Assembly (NCBI GenBank): GCA_001949185.1
Contig: BDGG01000002.1
Coordinates: forward strand, 7,468,772-7,532,771
Source: Ramazzottius varieornatus
Lineage: Eukaryota > Tardigrada > Eutardigrada > Parachela > Ramazzottiidae
Direction: 5' to 3'
DNA length: 64,000 nt
A model generated the notes under the pieces. It was not told where the DNA came from. It worked only from the letters and a program-made list of their open reading frames with translations, and searched no databases. Positions within the stretch are counted from its first letter, which is position 1; every line of letters begins with the position of its first letter. This document shows positions 32,618 through 44,338 of the stretch, one piece after another. The position numbers and the translations under genes are program-made.

Positions 32618-32839
32618 TTCGTACGGTTGATTGATTGAGCAGTGCTCGACCTGTAAATCACAACACCTCCACCGATCGAGATTCCACCCTCACCTTCGAA
32701 AAACTGCACTCAACACGATGTTGGAGAACTGTATAATGATATTCCCAAGGTAGAAGGACAGAAGTATCGTAGAAGCAAAACGTGCGGAGGAGTTTATGAC
32801 GCTGGAATATCCTCCATACAACCATGCATAAAACAGGCG

Positions 32840-32930
32840 GAAAAAAATCAGAGATTCAGGAACCTCAATCAAGATAAATCCGCTGGCATCAGAGATTCAG
32901 GAACCTCAATCAAGATAGATCCGCTTAGCC
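32840..32930. repeat. Tandem duplication of about 40 bp
   Basis: The unit ATCAGAGATTCAGGAACCTC continuing to AATCCGCT occurs twice in a row (about 32846 and 32886) with one difference (ATAAATCC/ATAGATCC). It lies at the presumed 5' edge of the LINE. Confidence 0.7.
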
Positions 32931-33272
32931 GTATACTTGACCTCTACTTTCTCGTCCTCTTCCGGAACTCTTGTCACCTGTATGGGCCTGCGACGCAGCG
33001 TTCGTGGTCAGTCCACCAAAGGGTCACTGTTGAGCGATCCCTCCTTTTCCTGGAACATTGTTGTGACGCGCCTATACTAGATAGCCGAGAGGGCGATGGA
33101 ATCAGTCAAGCATCTAATCCCGAAATATGCAAAATTCTGGTCCAACTCTGAATCTGCGATTCTGAAATCTGAAGAAAAGAAAAGCGGAGAGGGTTGCAGT
33201 ACCGGTACGTCAGTAAGAGTACTGTAGTGGACAGTTGTGAACATCTAGTCATGGGTTGGCACCGTCAGGGCT

Positions 33273-34736
33273 GTGCCGCCGTTTCTTGCTCAGCCTGACG
33301 TCATTCGCTGTTTTGGTTTTCGATTTTCAATCTCTAAAGTCCTTGGCCTGGATTCCGGAACTCCGGATGCGGACTTTGCAGAATGCTCCCGTTGTTTGGC
33401 TGAGGCGAACGGAGAAGGATGGAAGGTATCAGAAAAGGACCAAGAGATGAGACACGGAAAGCAACAGGTGGAGGAATCTGCGTGTCCCGTCACCAACCTC
33501 GGACTGGTGAGTCAAGCTGCTACTGCCTTTCTTCAATCGGATGATGTCGCGCTCTTCTTCCAGAGGCAACGCCACAAGATGTGTGGTGCTCTCCGGGTGG
33601 GATACCTTTGTCTTCGGCTCACAGGCTACGCCTGCTCAATGAGATCAAAGATGGCTGGATTGATGACTTTATCGTCACTGCTGCGATGAATATGTTGAAA
33701 GTGGAACATCCACATATGGGCAAGTTTTCCATTGTGAGCTCTGAATATTACATCGTGACGCCGTTGATGGTTTTTGTTCCTCTAGGCGGACTTCGGCCTT
33801 CGTCGGACTTCTACGGACAAGAGCGAGCAAATCGATCGGAGCGTCTACTACAGCTTGTACGACTTCGCGGAAAGATTTTCGAGCATGGTTACGTTCGACC
33901 CGACAAACGTCAAGCCCAGATCCTGTACACTGGACGAAGCCACTGGGTACTGATCAGTAATTACCACGACCAAGCTGAGAACGTCGTCTACGTCTACGAC
34001 AGCTTCGAACAGCCAACGCCAGAATTCCTACTGGAGAAGATCGCTGCCGTTTTCCGCTTCTCCGACGTCTCAAAATTCCGCGTCATCTGGCCCATGGTGG
34101 ATCAACAGAAGAATAATAAAGATTGTGGCATCTTCGCCATCGCTTTTTTGGTTGCACTCTGTCAGCAGAATGATCCTACAGGACTAAAGTTAGAATCCTC
34201 GGAGGTGAGCTCGATCGGAATTTGTGGGGGAAAATTACTATATAGTTTACTTCCGGTACATGTACCTACACACTCCAAGCCGGATATCTGTAGAGAGGCG
34301 GAAGTATGCAGGTGCGGAAACTCGTGTAATCATCTCATTTATCCAATTTATTTTGTTGTTTCAGGTCTTACGAGAGCATGTGATCCGTTGTTACGAGTCG
34401 GGTACATTCTCCTCAGCCGATCCTTTTCCAACAAGACTCCGAACTCTGCAGCCAACCTTCTTCCCGATGAAAGTCTCTAAATTGGTGAGGCACGGTTTTC
34501 GCATTGCGAAGCGTAATCTGATTCTCCGCGAAAGAGCTGTTTCCGTGATCTGCTTCTGCCGCATGCCACCCGGAAAAGCTCGTAATGATCGGACTGTGAT
34601 ATGCCAAAGTATCCCCTGCATGACCAAACGATTCCATGAACGGTGTATAGTTTGTATCGATGACACTTACCGCGAATGTGATTTCAAACGGTGGACCTGT
34701 GCTCCGTGTCGTGCTTTGCACGAACCCGGAAGCTGA
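33273..34736 (+). CDS. Ulp1/SENP-like (C48) cysteine protease with C-terminal PHD-like zinc finger
   Basis: The exon chain used is about 33273-33507, about 33567-34204 and 34365-34736; the 5' start is uncertain. The protease core has KDGWIDDFIVTAAMNML, His in TGRSHWVLISN, Asp in VVYVYDSFE, Gln in PMVDQQKNN and Cys in KDCGIFAIAFLVALC, which is the complete His-Asp-Gln-Cys set of the C48 fold. The last exon has LREHVIRCYESG, then a cysteine cluster C-x-C...C-x4-C-x4-FHERCIVC...WTCAPC resembling a PHD finger. Ulp1-PHD fusions are frequent in transposon-derived or domesticated animal genes, and the LINE just upstream fits a repeat setting. The active site looks intact, so it may be functional. 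Confidence 0.65.
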
Positions 34737-34932
34737 CTCTCTCCCTCTTTGTACCGGATTAATTTTGTACTACCTCGAAGAGTTTTCAATCCTTTTACCT
34801 TTTATGCCTAACTGTGGTTTGTTACGCGAATGTCTTTTCATCTTGCATGGACCGATGTCAAACCGATGCCACGGACGTGAAGATTATGAATAAATTTTTT
34901 CTGTGAACAAAATGGTTATTTTCTCGTGCTGT

Positions 34933-37156
34933 TCAAGAGGTGAGAGCGCTAGAACGTCCACGACGAGGAGGAGAAATTACAGGCATCTGTTGCTGCTGGA
35001 AGAGGACAATGGAAAGAGTTTCTTTGGTATCATTAATGTATAGTTGAACAGTAAGAAAGACGTTAGAGTTAGAAATGGCGTTAATGGCCAATTTCTGCAG
35101 TTCCGTCTGCAAAACGTCGGTGGATCCTCGAATAGCTCCGCGCGTATTGTGGGCAGCGGTCGTCGTCGAAGTTAAGGGTTCCGGTGTGAGTTCGAGCGCC
35201 ATTCTCCCCACTAAGCCACCTATTTCTGCAAGAAAACAACGACAGTCAACATCGTAAACAGATTTTGAGGTCCGGCGAACCAACTGTAAGACAGTCATCT
35301 CAAGCGGCGCACGCTTGCAGCCAATGACACGGGACACATGCGCCACTTGAAACTACGAACTTGAACGTTGCATCTGCCGGGCACCCGTTTAGGAAGATCG
35401 AGGACAAGCGCGAATTTACCGGCAATGATTTCCGGTGAGCAAATATAGTTGAAGAACTGCTTGAAGACAAACTTCTGCCGCATCAAAAGCGCAGCGATGA
35501 CAGCCCGAAGAAGATCCGTGCATTTCTCGATGACTGGCTGCATGAAGACCAGCAAGCTACTCAGGAACTCATCCGAAGATCGCTCTACGGGCTGCATAGC
35601 CATGTGCCCCACGATGACCGCGCAAAAGAACTTCATGATCTCCGAGTCGTCACATATGTACCTCAAGCTTTCTCTGGCCGTAAAATCTATCACATTTCTT
35701 GCGGGGTGGTTATCTCGCAGCCGAAGTTTCGACGCCAAAGGCACGATCTGTCCGCCAAACGTCTCTGCAGTTAGTTTCTCTGTAGACAAGCTCAATGCGA
35801 CATTCCTGGCAAGCATCTGGACTACCAACCAGGAAGGGCAGGCTTCCGGTACAGGATCTGGAGCTGCATCGCGAAGACCGAAGGACGTCCGGCAGTCCAG
35901 ATGAAAGGACATATAGGTGGGTGTAACAGGTAAGAAGGCCAATTCTACCATAGTTTTCTCCTTCAAGGATTCATTCTGTTCTTCCAGCGCAACCCAAACA
36001 AGCTTGGCCAGTAAAAAGACCTCCCGCAACCTTTCTAGCTTTTTGCACCGGCTTAGGTCGCTGTCTCCAGTAGAAGACCCTGACGTTGAGCACACAGCTG
36101 GAACGTCCAGCAGGAACGGCTTTCGTTCCGGTAGACCGCACTCGACTTTGAGCTGGTCGTAAAAGTGTATAAGGAAACTTATGAACACGAATTTCAACCA
36201 GAAAGAAACGGAGGGTGGTAGATGATCCTGGTTGTGAAGGATACTATCCCACTGGATTATCTGTTTCCACCACACTTTCAAAGCAGGAACGGACGTTTTC
36301 CACACGGACCAGAACTGGGGTGGCTTTGGGATTTTGAGGTTCTCGCAGGCGGAAGTGAAGATCTTTGTGAGAGTCTGGAACAACCTAACCCAAGCGTTAT
36401 CAGCCGGAATCAGAACATGGCTTCGTTGGACAGATTCCGACTCGTACACGGCAGCAACATAGAACCTAACAACCTCGGGTACCAGCGAGATGGAGAACTC
36501 GATCGATGACGGTGAGAGAGTTCTTTGAGCGAGGACGACCGGAAGGAACTTCATCAGCGCCGTCTGCCTGTATGCGCTACAGTAACTCGAAGACTTCAAC
36601 TTCGCTTGGGCCAGAAGCGAAAGGCAGGTTTCCCGAATCTGGTGGAGGACTATTTCGTCCGAAGAAGCGGCTGGCAAGATTCGAAGAAAACTGGAACAAA
36701 ATAAGAATAATTATTAATAGCATAACAACGAAATTTTGTGGTACTCATTTCGATATAGAGTCCTTACCTGAATAAGATTGCAGAGCATTTCTCGATCTGC
36801 CGCGTCTCGCGACATTGAGCAATGAGTGTTATGACGAGATCTTGCAGGTCTTTGTCGGAGAGATTTGCGACGATGTGGAGATATAGTGGATCGACTTTCG
36901 GACTATCTAGCAGAGCCTCGATGTAGTGGGTCAATTCATCCTGCACGTAAGGGCTGCTCCTGGATGTTCCGTGACGGCTATTTACCACCTCAGCCAGAAG
37001 AATTGCCGTCTGCGTTGCCCTGGATAGACCCTGACGGAGAGAAGCGAAATACTTTCCCAAGGGATCTTCTGGATTGATGTTGCCAGTGTCCATCATCTCC
37101 GGTGGCGCAGTGCTCCACGGCACAACCCTGTCTTCTTCTTTGATGTCCACGTCCAT
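34933..37156 (-). CDS. Helical nuclear protein, possibly Integrator subunit 10
   Basis: Three exons in phase: 37156-36768, 36690-35357, 35225-34933, about 671 residues (human INTS10 710). Nearly all predicted helices, no membrane segment. Similarity to INTS10 is weak but in order: SFLRILPAASSDEIVLHQI, ALMKFLPVVL..LVPEVVRFYV, AWVRLFQTLTKI, and near the end KFVFKQFFNYICSPEIIAGKF against the INTS10 FQYENFFNYV region. If correct it would belong to the Integrator tail module that processes snRNAs and attenuates RNA polymerase II. The alternative is an unrelated HEAT/TPR protein. Intron 2 carries hairpin copy 11; the exon 2 donor (GTAGTT) was chosen by phase. Confidence 0.55.
35297..35353. repeat. 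Hairpin repeat copy 11 (INTS10-like intron 2)
   Basis: CAAGCGGCGCACGCTTGCAG at 35301 faces CACATGCGCCACTTGAAAC ending near 35353, with CCAATGACACGGGA as loop. Core sequence nearly consensus. Confidence 0.8.
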
Positions 37157-37513
37157 CGTAACGACAGCCGACGATCGGCTCCTGTGTCCTGTTTTAACCT
37201 GCAAAGACACGGCAAAACGAGAAATGTCAGCAACCAAAGTCCAAGGTTAAATTTGGAACAGACTCATTAGACACCTTGCGTTTTGCGCAGAAGAATTTAA
37301 CAAACGCTCACTAAGGATTTTTGAAAATCCTAGTTCAAAAATCCCGTCGCTGAAGCCTTTCAGAGGTTGCGGAATGCGGGGCCAAATGACCGACAAACGC
37401 GCAGTAAAGTTAATATAAGAATTTAAGATTTAGCACACAACAAAGAAACTCGTGCCGTTATTCTGTTTTTGTTGCTCGTTTCGTATTCTAGAACTTGCTT
37501 TGTGTTTTTCGAT

Positions 37514-38679
37514 ATGGATAAGAAGTTACTTGTGATCATGTGTGAGGAAGGGGACATCGACGAGGAAAAGCTGGTTATTCTGGGACGTTTGACAGACCAA
37601 GCCAAGATGCGACCGGGAGATTTCGACCTCTACAAGCTGTCTCGCCAAGACTGCCTGGAAGACTTCCGATTTTCCAGCCATCAACTTGAGATACTAAAGG
37701 AAGCTCTTGAGTTTCCGGATATTATGTATACCGACGCTCAGAATGTCATTCCGGGAATGGAAGCCCTGTGTATTCTGCTGAGGCGACTTGCTTACCCTAA
37801 CCGTCTTTGTGATTTGGAGAAATTGTTCGGAAGAAACCGCAGCGTTTTATCTCGCTGCTTCAACCAGAGCCTAAAACACGTCCATGATAAATTCTGTTGG
37901 CGTCTAAGTACTCCCGTACAGCCTTGGATAAGCTCAAATACATTGAGTTTGTGGGCCGAGACGGTCTCGCAGAAGGGTTCTCCGTACGACAGATGTACGG
38001 GGTTTGTAGACGGTACCAAAACTGAGATCTGTCGGTAAGCTACGAACAGCCTCTATTCTTGCTTTGAGATCCTATGTGAACCGTAACTATGTTTAAGATC
38101 TTCACCTTGACTCACAGGCCTCTGGACTATGCGACGCAGAATATTTGCTACACCGGGCATAAGAAAGAACATGATTTGAAGTATACCGGAGTGATGACAC
38201 TTTGCGGCATCATGTACCTGATGTGCGGTCCTGAACCAGGAAGCTTCCATGACGCCAAACTACTCTACAGAAGTGAAATTCTTAATATGATGAAAGAGAG
38301 CAGGACTTGGCCACCCACTCCGGAAACCGGATACTACCTGTACGGCGACCAGGCCTACAAATCCACACCCCAAGTAGTCGATCCTGTAAGGTACAATGCT
38401 TCTCCGTTGGAAACTGCTTGCAATACGGCAATGAAGACGCTTCGGATTTCCGTTGAATGGGGTTTTGGGAAGATCGGAAACCCGTTTTTCTTTAATAAAG
38501 CCTTAGAAGCCTTAAAGCTGGGTCTCCAGCCTCTTGGAATGTACTTTCGAGTAGCCACTTTACTGACGAACTATCACACTTGCCTGAATGGTTCACAAAC
38601 ATCCAACTCCTTTGCGGTAGAACCGCCGACACTCGCGGAGTACTTGGAGAACTATCTCGAAGATCACATCGATAACTAG
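37514..38679 (+). CDS. Harbinger transposase, apparently intact
   Basis: Two exons, 37514-38034 and 38118-38679, in phase, about 360 residues. The N-terminal helical part contains MEALCILLRRLAYPNRLCDL and FGRNRSVLSRCFNQ, an HTH-like segment. The DDE_Tnp_4 core has the first Asp in RCTGFVDGTKTEICR (just before the intron), the second in YYLYGDQAYKSTP and the Glu in RISVEWGFGKIGNPF. No stop or frameshift is seen, so this copy might still be mobile or recently domesticated. The TIR-bounded context argues for an ordinary transposon. The ATG at 37514 is the first in-frame ATG after upstream non-coding sequence. Confidence 0.83.
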
Positions 38680-38711
38680 AAACAAGGTAAGGCTGTAAAA
38701 GAGGCATGAGA

Positions 38712-39669
38712 TCACTTCTTGCTCAACAATCCATCGCGCATCAAATCAAACTGTCTATCCCGCTCTTCTTTTTCCAGCTCGCTTTTCTCTCTTTCCTTCT
38801 CTAGTTCGAACCGTCGAGCCTTGTCCGCGTCCTCCATTCGCAGTTTTTCCCGATCGAATTCAAGGAACTCTCGTCGGATGCTTCGTTCCGCGGCATTATC
38901 GAGCATAGTTTCTCGATGCATTTCCATCTTCGTATCTAGCTCCTTAAGCTGCTGTATCTTCTTACCTTCCAGATACTCATCGACTGGTTCTACTTTACGT
39001 TTTCTGAATGGTGCTGCTGGCGGATTAGGGCTAGATTTCTTTGGGACTAGCGAACTGGATTCGTTTCCACTGACCGTCTCTACATCTATAAACAGAATCA
39101 AAACGCTATTTACATGTGTAAGTTTGAAAGTCAATCAACGATAAGCCCAATCAACCAACACTCACCGTTACCCGCATCAACCCGCGCCCTCATAGTTATC
39201 AGAGCATCCTTCTGAATAACTTGTGTCAGCTGCTTACTTTGCTCCTCTTTCTACTTCTCGGCATTCGCGTTGTTTGCTGTGAAGTTTTCACATTCGATCA
39301 GGCTGTTGAGAAGGGTATCAGCTTCGGTTAGGTCCAACGAGACGCTCCAGTAACTTTCTTGTCAGCCTCGGCGCGGCGTGCCTTCATCAGAATTCTGACT
39401 CTTTCCCTGTAACGGCGATCGTCAAAGATCTCCCCTTCGAACAGGGCTGTCACGTCCACCGCAATCAAACTCCAATTGTCCTTCCGCTTGTTCACGGTAT
39501 AACGGAAAGGATTCCCCTTGTTAGTCAAGCGCAATAGCTCCAAGTCCATTTGCAGCTGACGGTCGACTGCTCTCTTTGCTGCGGCTTCTTTCTCTGACTT
39601 CTCGGCCTCTTTCTCAGCAGCAAGTCTCTCTGGTGGTCTTCCCCGTTTCTTCTTCACTTCCGTCGCCAT
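38712..39669 (-). pseudogene. Second Harbinger ORF (DNA-binding/coiled-coil accessory protein), decayed
   Basis: It starts at 39669 with an AT-hook-like KKKRGRPPERL, an acidic/basic helix, then a trihelix-like NPFRYTVNKRKDNWSLIAVD and RYRERVRILMKARRA. After DKKVTGASR the frame breaks: the natural continuation LTEADTLLNSLIECENF lies in another frame and meets a TAG near 39253. A last exon (from about 39085) holds ESSSLVPKKSSPNP and a long charged coiled coil ending LMRDGLLSKK. Harbinger elements need such a Myb/trihelix partner; here it carries one frameshift and one stop. Confidence 0.65.
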
Positions 39670-40526
39670 CTTTGATCTAAGTAAGAGAAACCAGCACGCG
39701 ATACCAGGTTTAAGAACGGAGAAAAGTTATAATGATTCAGAGAAATCTCAATGGCATAGATACAGTGCAGTGTGCTCAGTAGTAATCTGCCCACCAAGTT
39801 AAAAAAGGGCTGGCCAAGAAGCATTTTGATTGCCTGATTGACCGGAGTGGTAGCCCCGCATTGCCCGGATACAGATTACGCTCTTCAATGCTTTCTGCCA
39901 GCCAGAGTATTACTGAAGACAACTCGGGCAAGTTTCTAATCGACGGGTGATTTTCTTCACGAACGAAGCCCCCCTTCGTTTCGTGAATTGCGAAGCGAAT
40001 TATTAATGTTGAATCTTCAAACATTTTTAAATGCAATCGTTTTGGCCAGACTGTCGTTTGTTCAAACCATCTATGCAAAACGCAAGGTGTCTATTGTCTG
40101 ACTCAAGAAAATTCGAAAAAGATTTCCCTGTAACCGCATGGGTGGGCGTGGTCAGACTTTGTTTACTAGATTACTAATTATTCTAAATATTCGCTATGTC
40201 CGCGCAGTACGTCCACGTACGTAACGATGCACCCCCGTAAGGGGTTTTGCAATTCGCGAAACTGGACCGGGGCTGTACTTCACTTGTACGATGACATATG
40301 GGGTGGACGCAGCGAATATTTACAGTACTGTACTGGTTTCTGAACTCCCGACTTCCGACTTCCTGATTCTGAGATCCGAAATCCGAATCTTACATCGTCT
40401 TTCCGTTCCTCCGTCTACTAAGATTTCCCCTCGTTTCGGCCGTTAGTACACCTTACGAGTTCTCAGGATATTTCTACGCATCAAGTGTTGTTCATCACTC
40501 GTCCGGTATATCGCAGGAATATCGAG

Positions 40527-41273
40527 ATGGGTTTATTAGGACGAGCGGGACCAAGTGTACTGCGAGCATGCAGTGGAACATCCATCTTTGAAGGTAAGTG
40601 ATGGAATACTATTATCATATAGATACGTACCTCAAGCCCGTTGAGTATGTACAGTGTCCGAGCTGGCGATGGACCAGAAGGCGGACATCGTTGCAGGGTT
40701 CAAATGAACTTGGACTAACTGGATTTTTTCCGCTATATAGCATCAGCTCTCCTCCGCAGTCGGCCTCTTCATGTCAGCGCATCCCTGAAAGCAAAAGAAT
40801 CCTCGCCCATCTTCAACGTTCAAGATGAAGACGATTTTCAGACGAGAGTCCTCGAAAGTTCCGTGCCGGTTATCGTCGATTTTCACGCTAAGTAAGCTGT
40901 CCCAAAAGTCTACTTCCGGTCCCGTTATCTCACTTCCGGTCAGTGCTAAAGCGTCTCGTAGGTGGTGTGGACCATGCAAAATCCTTATGCCTCGTTTGGA
41001 GACGATAGTGTCCTCGAAGAAAGGCGAGGTTGTAATGGCCAAAGTCGATATTGACGCACTGGACGGTTTAGCATCGCAGTATAAGGTACGTGGATACCAT
41101 ATCTAATTAGCTACTATGCTCGACTTCCCGTATACACTCTGCATGACTGTTTTTAGGTTCGTTCCATTCCGCACGTGCTAGCGATGAAGAACGGCAAGGT
41201 TGTTGATCAGTTTACTGGAGTTTTGGATGACGACAAAATTTCTGCGGTGGTGGACAAGCTATTGGACAATTAA
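40527..41273 (+). CDS. TXN2: Mitochondrial thioredoxin
   Basis: Four exons, 40527-40593, 40741-40891, 40962-41085, 41157-41273, in phase, about 152 residues. The first about 45 residues (MGLLGRAGPSVLRACSG..LLRSRPLHVSASLKA) are basic and hydroxylated without acids, a mitochondrial presequence. The mature fold shows VPVIVDFHAKWCGPCK with the redox pair CGPC split from its strand by intron 2, AKVDIDALDGLASQYKV, the cis-proline in VRSIPHVLAM and the C-terminal helix. It reduces disulfides in the matrix with TXNRD2 and peroxiredoxin 3. Intron 2 (70 nt) contains two ACTTCCGG octamers, at 40912 and 40932. Confidence 0.92.
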
Positions 41274-41670
41274 TTCTTCGTATGATGTATGCAGGTGATC
41301 GCCATCGATCGGTCAGTTTACCGGTTTCCTACTTTAATATAATCCTTTAATACCTATTTCGACAAACCCTTGATAAACTATAGATTAATAAGTTATATAG
41401 TAGACTTTGGAGCCCGCAAAAACTGTTGCTTTCTAGTCTGGGCTGATGGCGTTATAGTGCGGACGATCTACAGTATGTCTTACATGAGTACTTCGCGTAG
41501 ATTAGTATAGAGGCAAGAACCCTTGGCGGTAGTTTTTGTTACTGTGCTTCTGTTAGACGTAGTTACGCGATGACGGCCTCAATCCATCGGTATTTGCGCT
41601 TGGTGAGAGAGCTTTTAGACCGTAAGAAAGGCGTATCGTCGACCACACCAGATTCACCCCCACTTCCGTC
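41274..41670. other. Intergenic, no feature supported
   Basis: It is AT-rich at first (41330-41400). It should hold the promoter of the downstream cysteine-domain gene. No repeat recognised. Confidence 0.4.
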
Positions 41671-43412
41671 ATGAGGTCTTTTATCATGTTCGTCGACTAT
41701 ATCGCTGTCGCACGTTTCTCACTCTGTATCTTTCAATGGTCTCTCGTCAATGCTGATGCCGATTTCACCGGACCACCAAAACCGAACCATGGACCTCCGA
41801 ACATTCCTTCCTGGTTCATCGTCCCACACAGGGTGGCCGGGTTCCCAATCTGTAAGTTTCGATTCAACTTTCGTACTTTGAGCTTGTAAACATTACGGAC
41901 TATTAGTATAAACTTCTTTTGGAGATATGCCACAACCACCGGTATTCGCCGCCGGAAGTTCCAGTGACTACGTGAACAGTTGGGGCGATTATCGCTGGAA
42001 CAACTTTTACGATCAGGTTTGTTGTTCCATCATTCTTGAACGTTTGTCCGCACAAAATGTCGTATCAATAAGTGAATGCTGTGGTTCCACTTTAGTCGGT
42101 TATTGATGAGCCAGCGAACGACCCACTTTACGGAAGCTCTTCGGGCAGTCAAGACGACATTGGTTTCAATACTTCACCGACAGACCCGCCGGATACGACC
42201 GACGCCGCCACGGATGCTCCAGCCGAAGAAGCGGCAACCGAAGCTGATGCCACTGAAGCACCAGCAGGAGGAGCCACGGAAGCTCCTGCTGCCGAAGGAA
42301 CGACCGCCGCTCGACCAGCAAGGGAGTTCCGCCACCCGCCGTCGACCAGCCTCGTTCCCTCCAGTCAAAGCAAGAATGGCTCTTCGTTACCCTCCAGCCC
42401 CACAGAGCTTTTGCAAATGTTGTTCGACGCAATCGTTTCCACCACCACACAGAAACCAAAGGCTAGGGCAAAGCTGGCGGAAGTTAGCGTGAAGAACTCT
42501 AGCGGGCCTAAATTTAAAACTGAAGGCAAGTTCGCACGATCGCGTTTGTCGGCGCCCTTCTTACTTCAGATTACCACACCAAAGCGCAGCAGAATAACGA
42601 CACGGAAATCAGCCAACGCTTCCTCAACCAAACTTCCGCAGCTTTCTGTCTCGTTGCAGAATCTGTTTGGCACGAGTGTTGTCGGGAAGATCGCAAGTAG
42701 AAACACGGTAGATCGTCCAGTCCGAGAGTTCCCACAGACTGGCAGAAACGACACTATTAGTACTTTTCCGCAAACCGGAGAACGCGTTTTTGGGGAGAAC
42801 GTTAGCGGACCAGGGAACTCAAGTAAGCCAGGGAAGGTCGTTTGGGACATCTTTCAAGTGGCTGTAGCACGAGTACCATCGCCCGATGACGCAGGGTACA
42901 TCATCTCGCCCGGAGTACCTGTCTTTCGATCCCTTCTACGTCCCAACCTCCCACAGCCAAACATCAGTCAAGGCGCGCCACAGTTTGGTGACGTCAGCCA
43001 GTCACACGACCGAGGAAATATCCTGCAGCTTTCTTTGAATAAATCTGAAAGCGTACCCAGTGGAGGTCCGCGTACGGCTGCTGCACTTCCGGTTCTACTT
43101 TCTCCTGTAATCAACTACCTTGCCAGACAGACGACACCACAATCTCGTCTAACTGACAGCACGGTGACACCCATGTTAGTGACACTATCGACGATGAGAG
43201 CTGGTGCGAATGCAGTGGTGGCTGTGGATCCGGAAATGCCCCTGGCAATGCGCCGACGTGGGCTGTGCTCGGTGATCAACGGCGATAAAAGACGTTTAGG
43301 TATTTGTGTGAAGAATAGCACAGTTCAAGATGATTGTGATGGGATGGTTATTAAAGTGTCCAGCCATTGTTCTGAGGCCGGAAGTGTTTGCTGTTTCGAG
43401 GTGGACGCATAG
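41671..43412 (+). CDS. Secreted low-complexity protein with one C-terminal six-cysteine (clip-like) domain; paralogue A
   Basis: Exons 41671-41851, 41925-42016, 42096-43412 in phase, about 529 residues. A signal peptide (VARFSLCIFQWSLVNA) is followed by proline-rich GPPKPNHGPPNIPSW, a conserved block PQPPVFAAGSSSDYVNSWGD, then a long Thr/Ala/Glu/Pro-rich stretch (ATEADATEAPAGGATEAPAA) likely to be O-glycosylated, a basic Ser-rich middle, and a single domain near the end with spacing C-x12-C-x9-C-x10-C-x6-CC (RRGLCSVINGDKRRLGICV...CC). The spacing recalls arthropod clip/disulfide-knot domains. No protease domain is present. The next gene is a larger paralogue. A likely poly(A) signal AATAAA follows near 43654. 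Confidence 0.72.
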
Positions 43413-44338
43413 CGCGGGTTTCTCGAAGTCGCCACTCGATGTACGGTTTTTTGCCTGTTTGAAAGTAACGGTCGTAAAAGGCTCTTTCGTCTTATTCTCA
43501 GATACGTCTCCGCTTCTACTTTGTCGATAATTATGGTGGGTGGAACAGATGTAAGCGGTGCGGACGACATGGATCGTGTCAGCAATCGATATATTGGTAT
43601 TATAGGACGTTAGGTTTCTTGTTACATTGTTATTATAGGGCGTTGATGCGCGGAATAAAAAGTGTTATATAGTCACATCGATATCAATAGTGTTTTCGAC
43701 TTTCTCGATCGCGAACAATAGTATTGTAGTAAATTTTGCGAACAATAGTATCGTCATTGGTTTATCCACAAAACGAAAATTTCAACGAAAAAATGATAAT
43801 CGAGATGGAAGCCGCTTGTGCGCCTGTCGATCAAGAAACTCTTTCGAATTACCAATAGCAAAACACTTCCAACAGTAGTACGAGTATTTTCATGCTGTTA
43901 ACCATCCTCTTGTCTCTTCCAATATCTTTGCTAGACCGAAGGTGCTCTAGGGCAGAGCGAGCGTGTACGGACCTTTCCGAACAATGAAGATGACCAAGAA
44001 CCAAAGAAAAACTCTCAAAGGGCAATCACCCACACCAGTCGATATGATAATACGTACATAGCGGTTATTTCATGACAAGCATAGTCAATCTCAAGCTTAG
44101 AATGTGAAGAAAGTACTTGAGTGAAGAATTTGACCACAGTTAAACGCATTTGTCAGTTCTTCGACTCTTCAAAGTCGTTTGAAGTGATTCTCCAAATATG
44201 CATTTCCTGGTCTAATGTTTCGCAGTCTGCGGCCGTGTTCTGTTTGAGATTATTGTTATTTTGTGATGGAAAAGGAGGACTGAGTTAAATTACATCCGAT
44301 GACGCAACAATGGTTAAGAGGAAAGTTTTGGTTAAGCG
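43413..44338. other. Intergenic between the two cysteine-domain paralogues
   Basis: About 925 bases, AT-rich, no coding exon supported and no hairpin copy found. A short imperfect repetition of GCGAACAATAGTAT occurs at about 43710-43755. Confidence 0.45.

Larger units (their letters stand above)
27720..32700 (-). mobile_element. Degenerate non-LTR retrotransposon (CR1/Jockey-like LINE), with a nested insertion
   Basis: On the minus strand the order is ORF1 with CCHC zinc knuckles, then an AP-like endonuclease, then reverse transcriptase, as in CR1/L2/Jockey groups. Several frameshifts and stops separate the parts, so the copy is dead. The borders are approximate: the 3' end lies between 27600 and 27800 and the 5' end near 32650-32900. 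A 783-bp DNA element interrupts the endonuclease. Confidence 0.8.
37270..40091 (+). mobile_element. PIF/Harbinger DNA transposon, 17-bp perfect terminal inverted repeats
   Basis: GACACCTTGCGTTTTGC at 37270-37286 is matched exactly, inverted, at 40075-40091. The 2.8-kb element encodes a DDE transposase (+) and a convergent second ORF (-), the usual Harbinger pair. Flanks read ..TTA at the left and TAT.. at the right, so the 3-bp TWA duplication is not clean. Confidence 0.82.

Noticed and set aside
33716-33785. Possible 52-nt intron in the Ulp1-like gene (GTGAGC...CTCTAG)
   Set aside because: Removing it shifts the frame away from the downstream catalytic His/Asp/Cys blocks, whereas the unspliced reading stays open through them.
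43690-43878. Short ORF between the two cysteine-domain genes
   Set aside because: AT-rich, repetitive (two NNSIV-like units from a DNA repetition), no signal of coding use.
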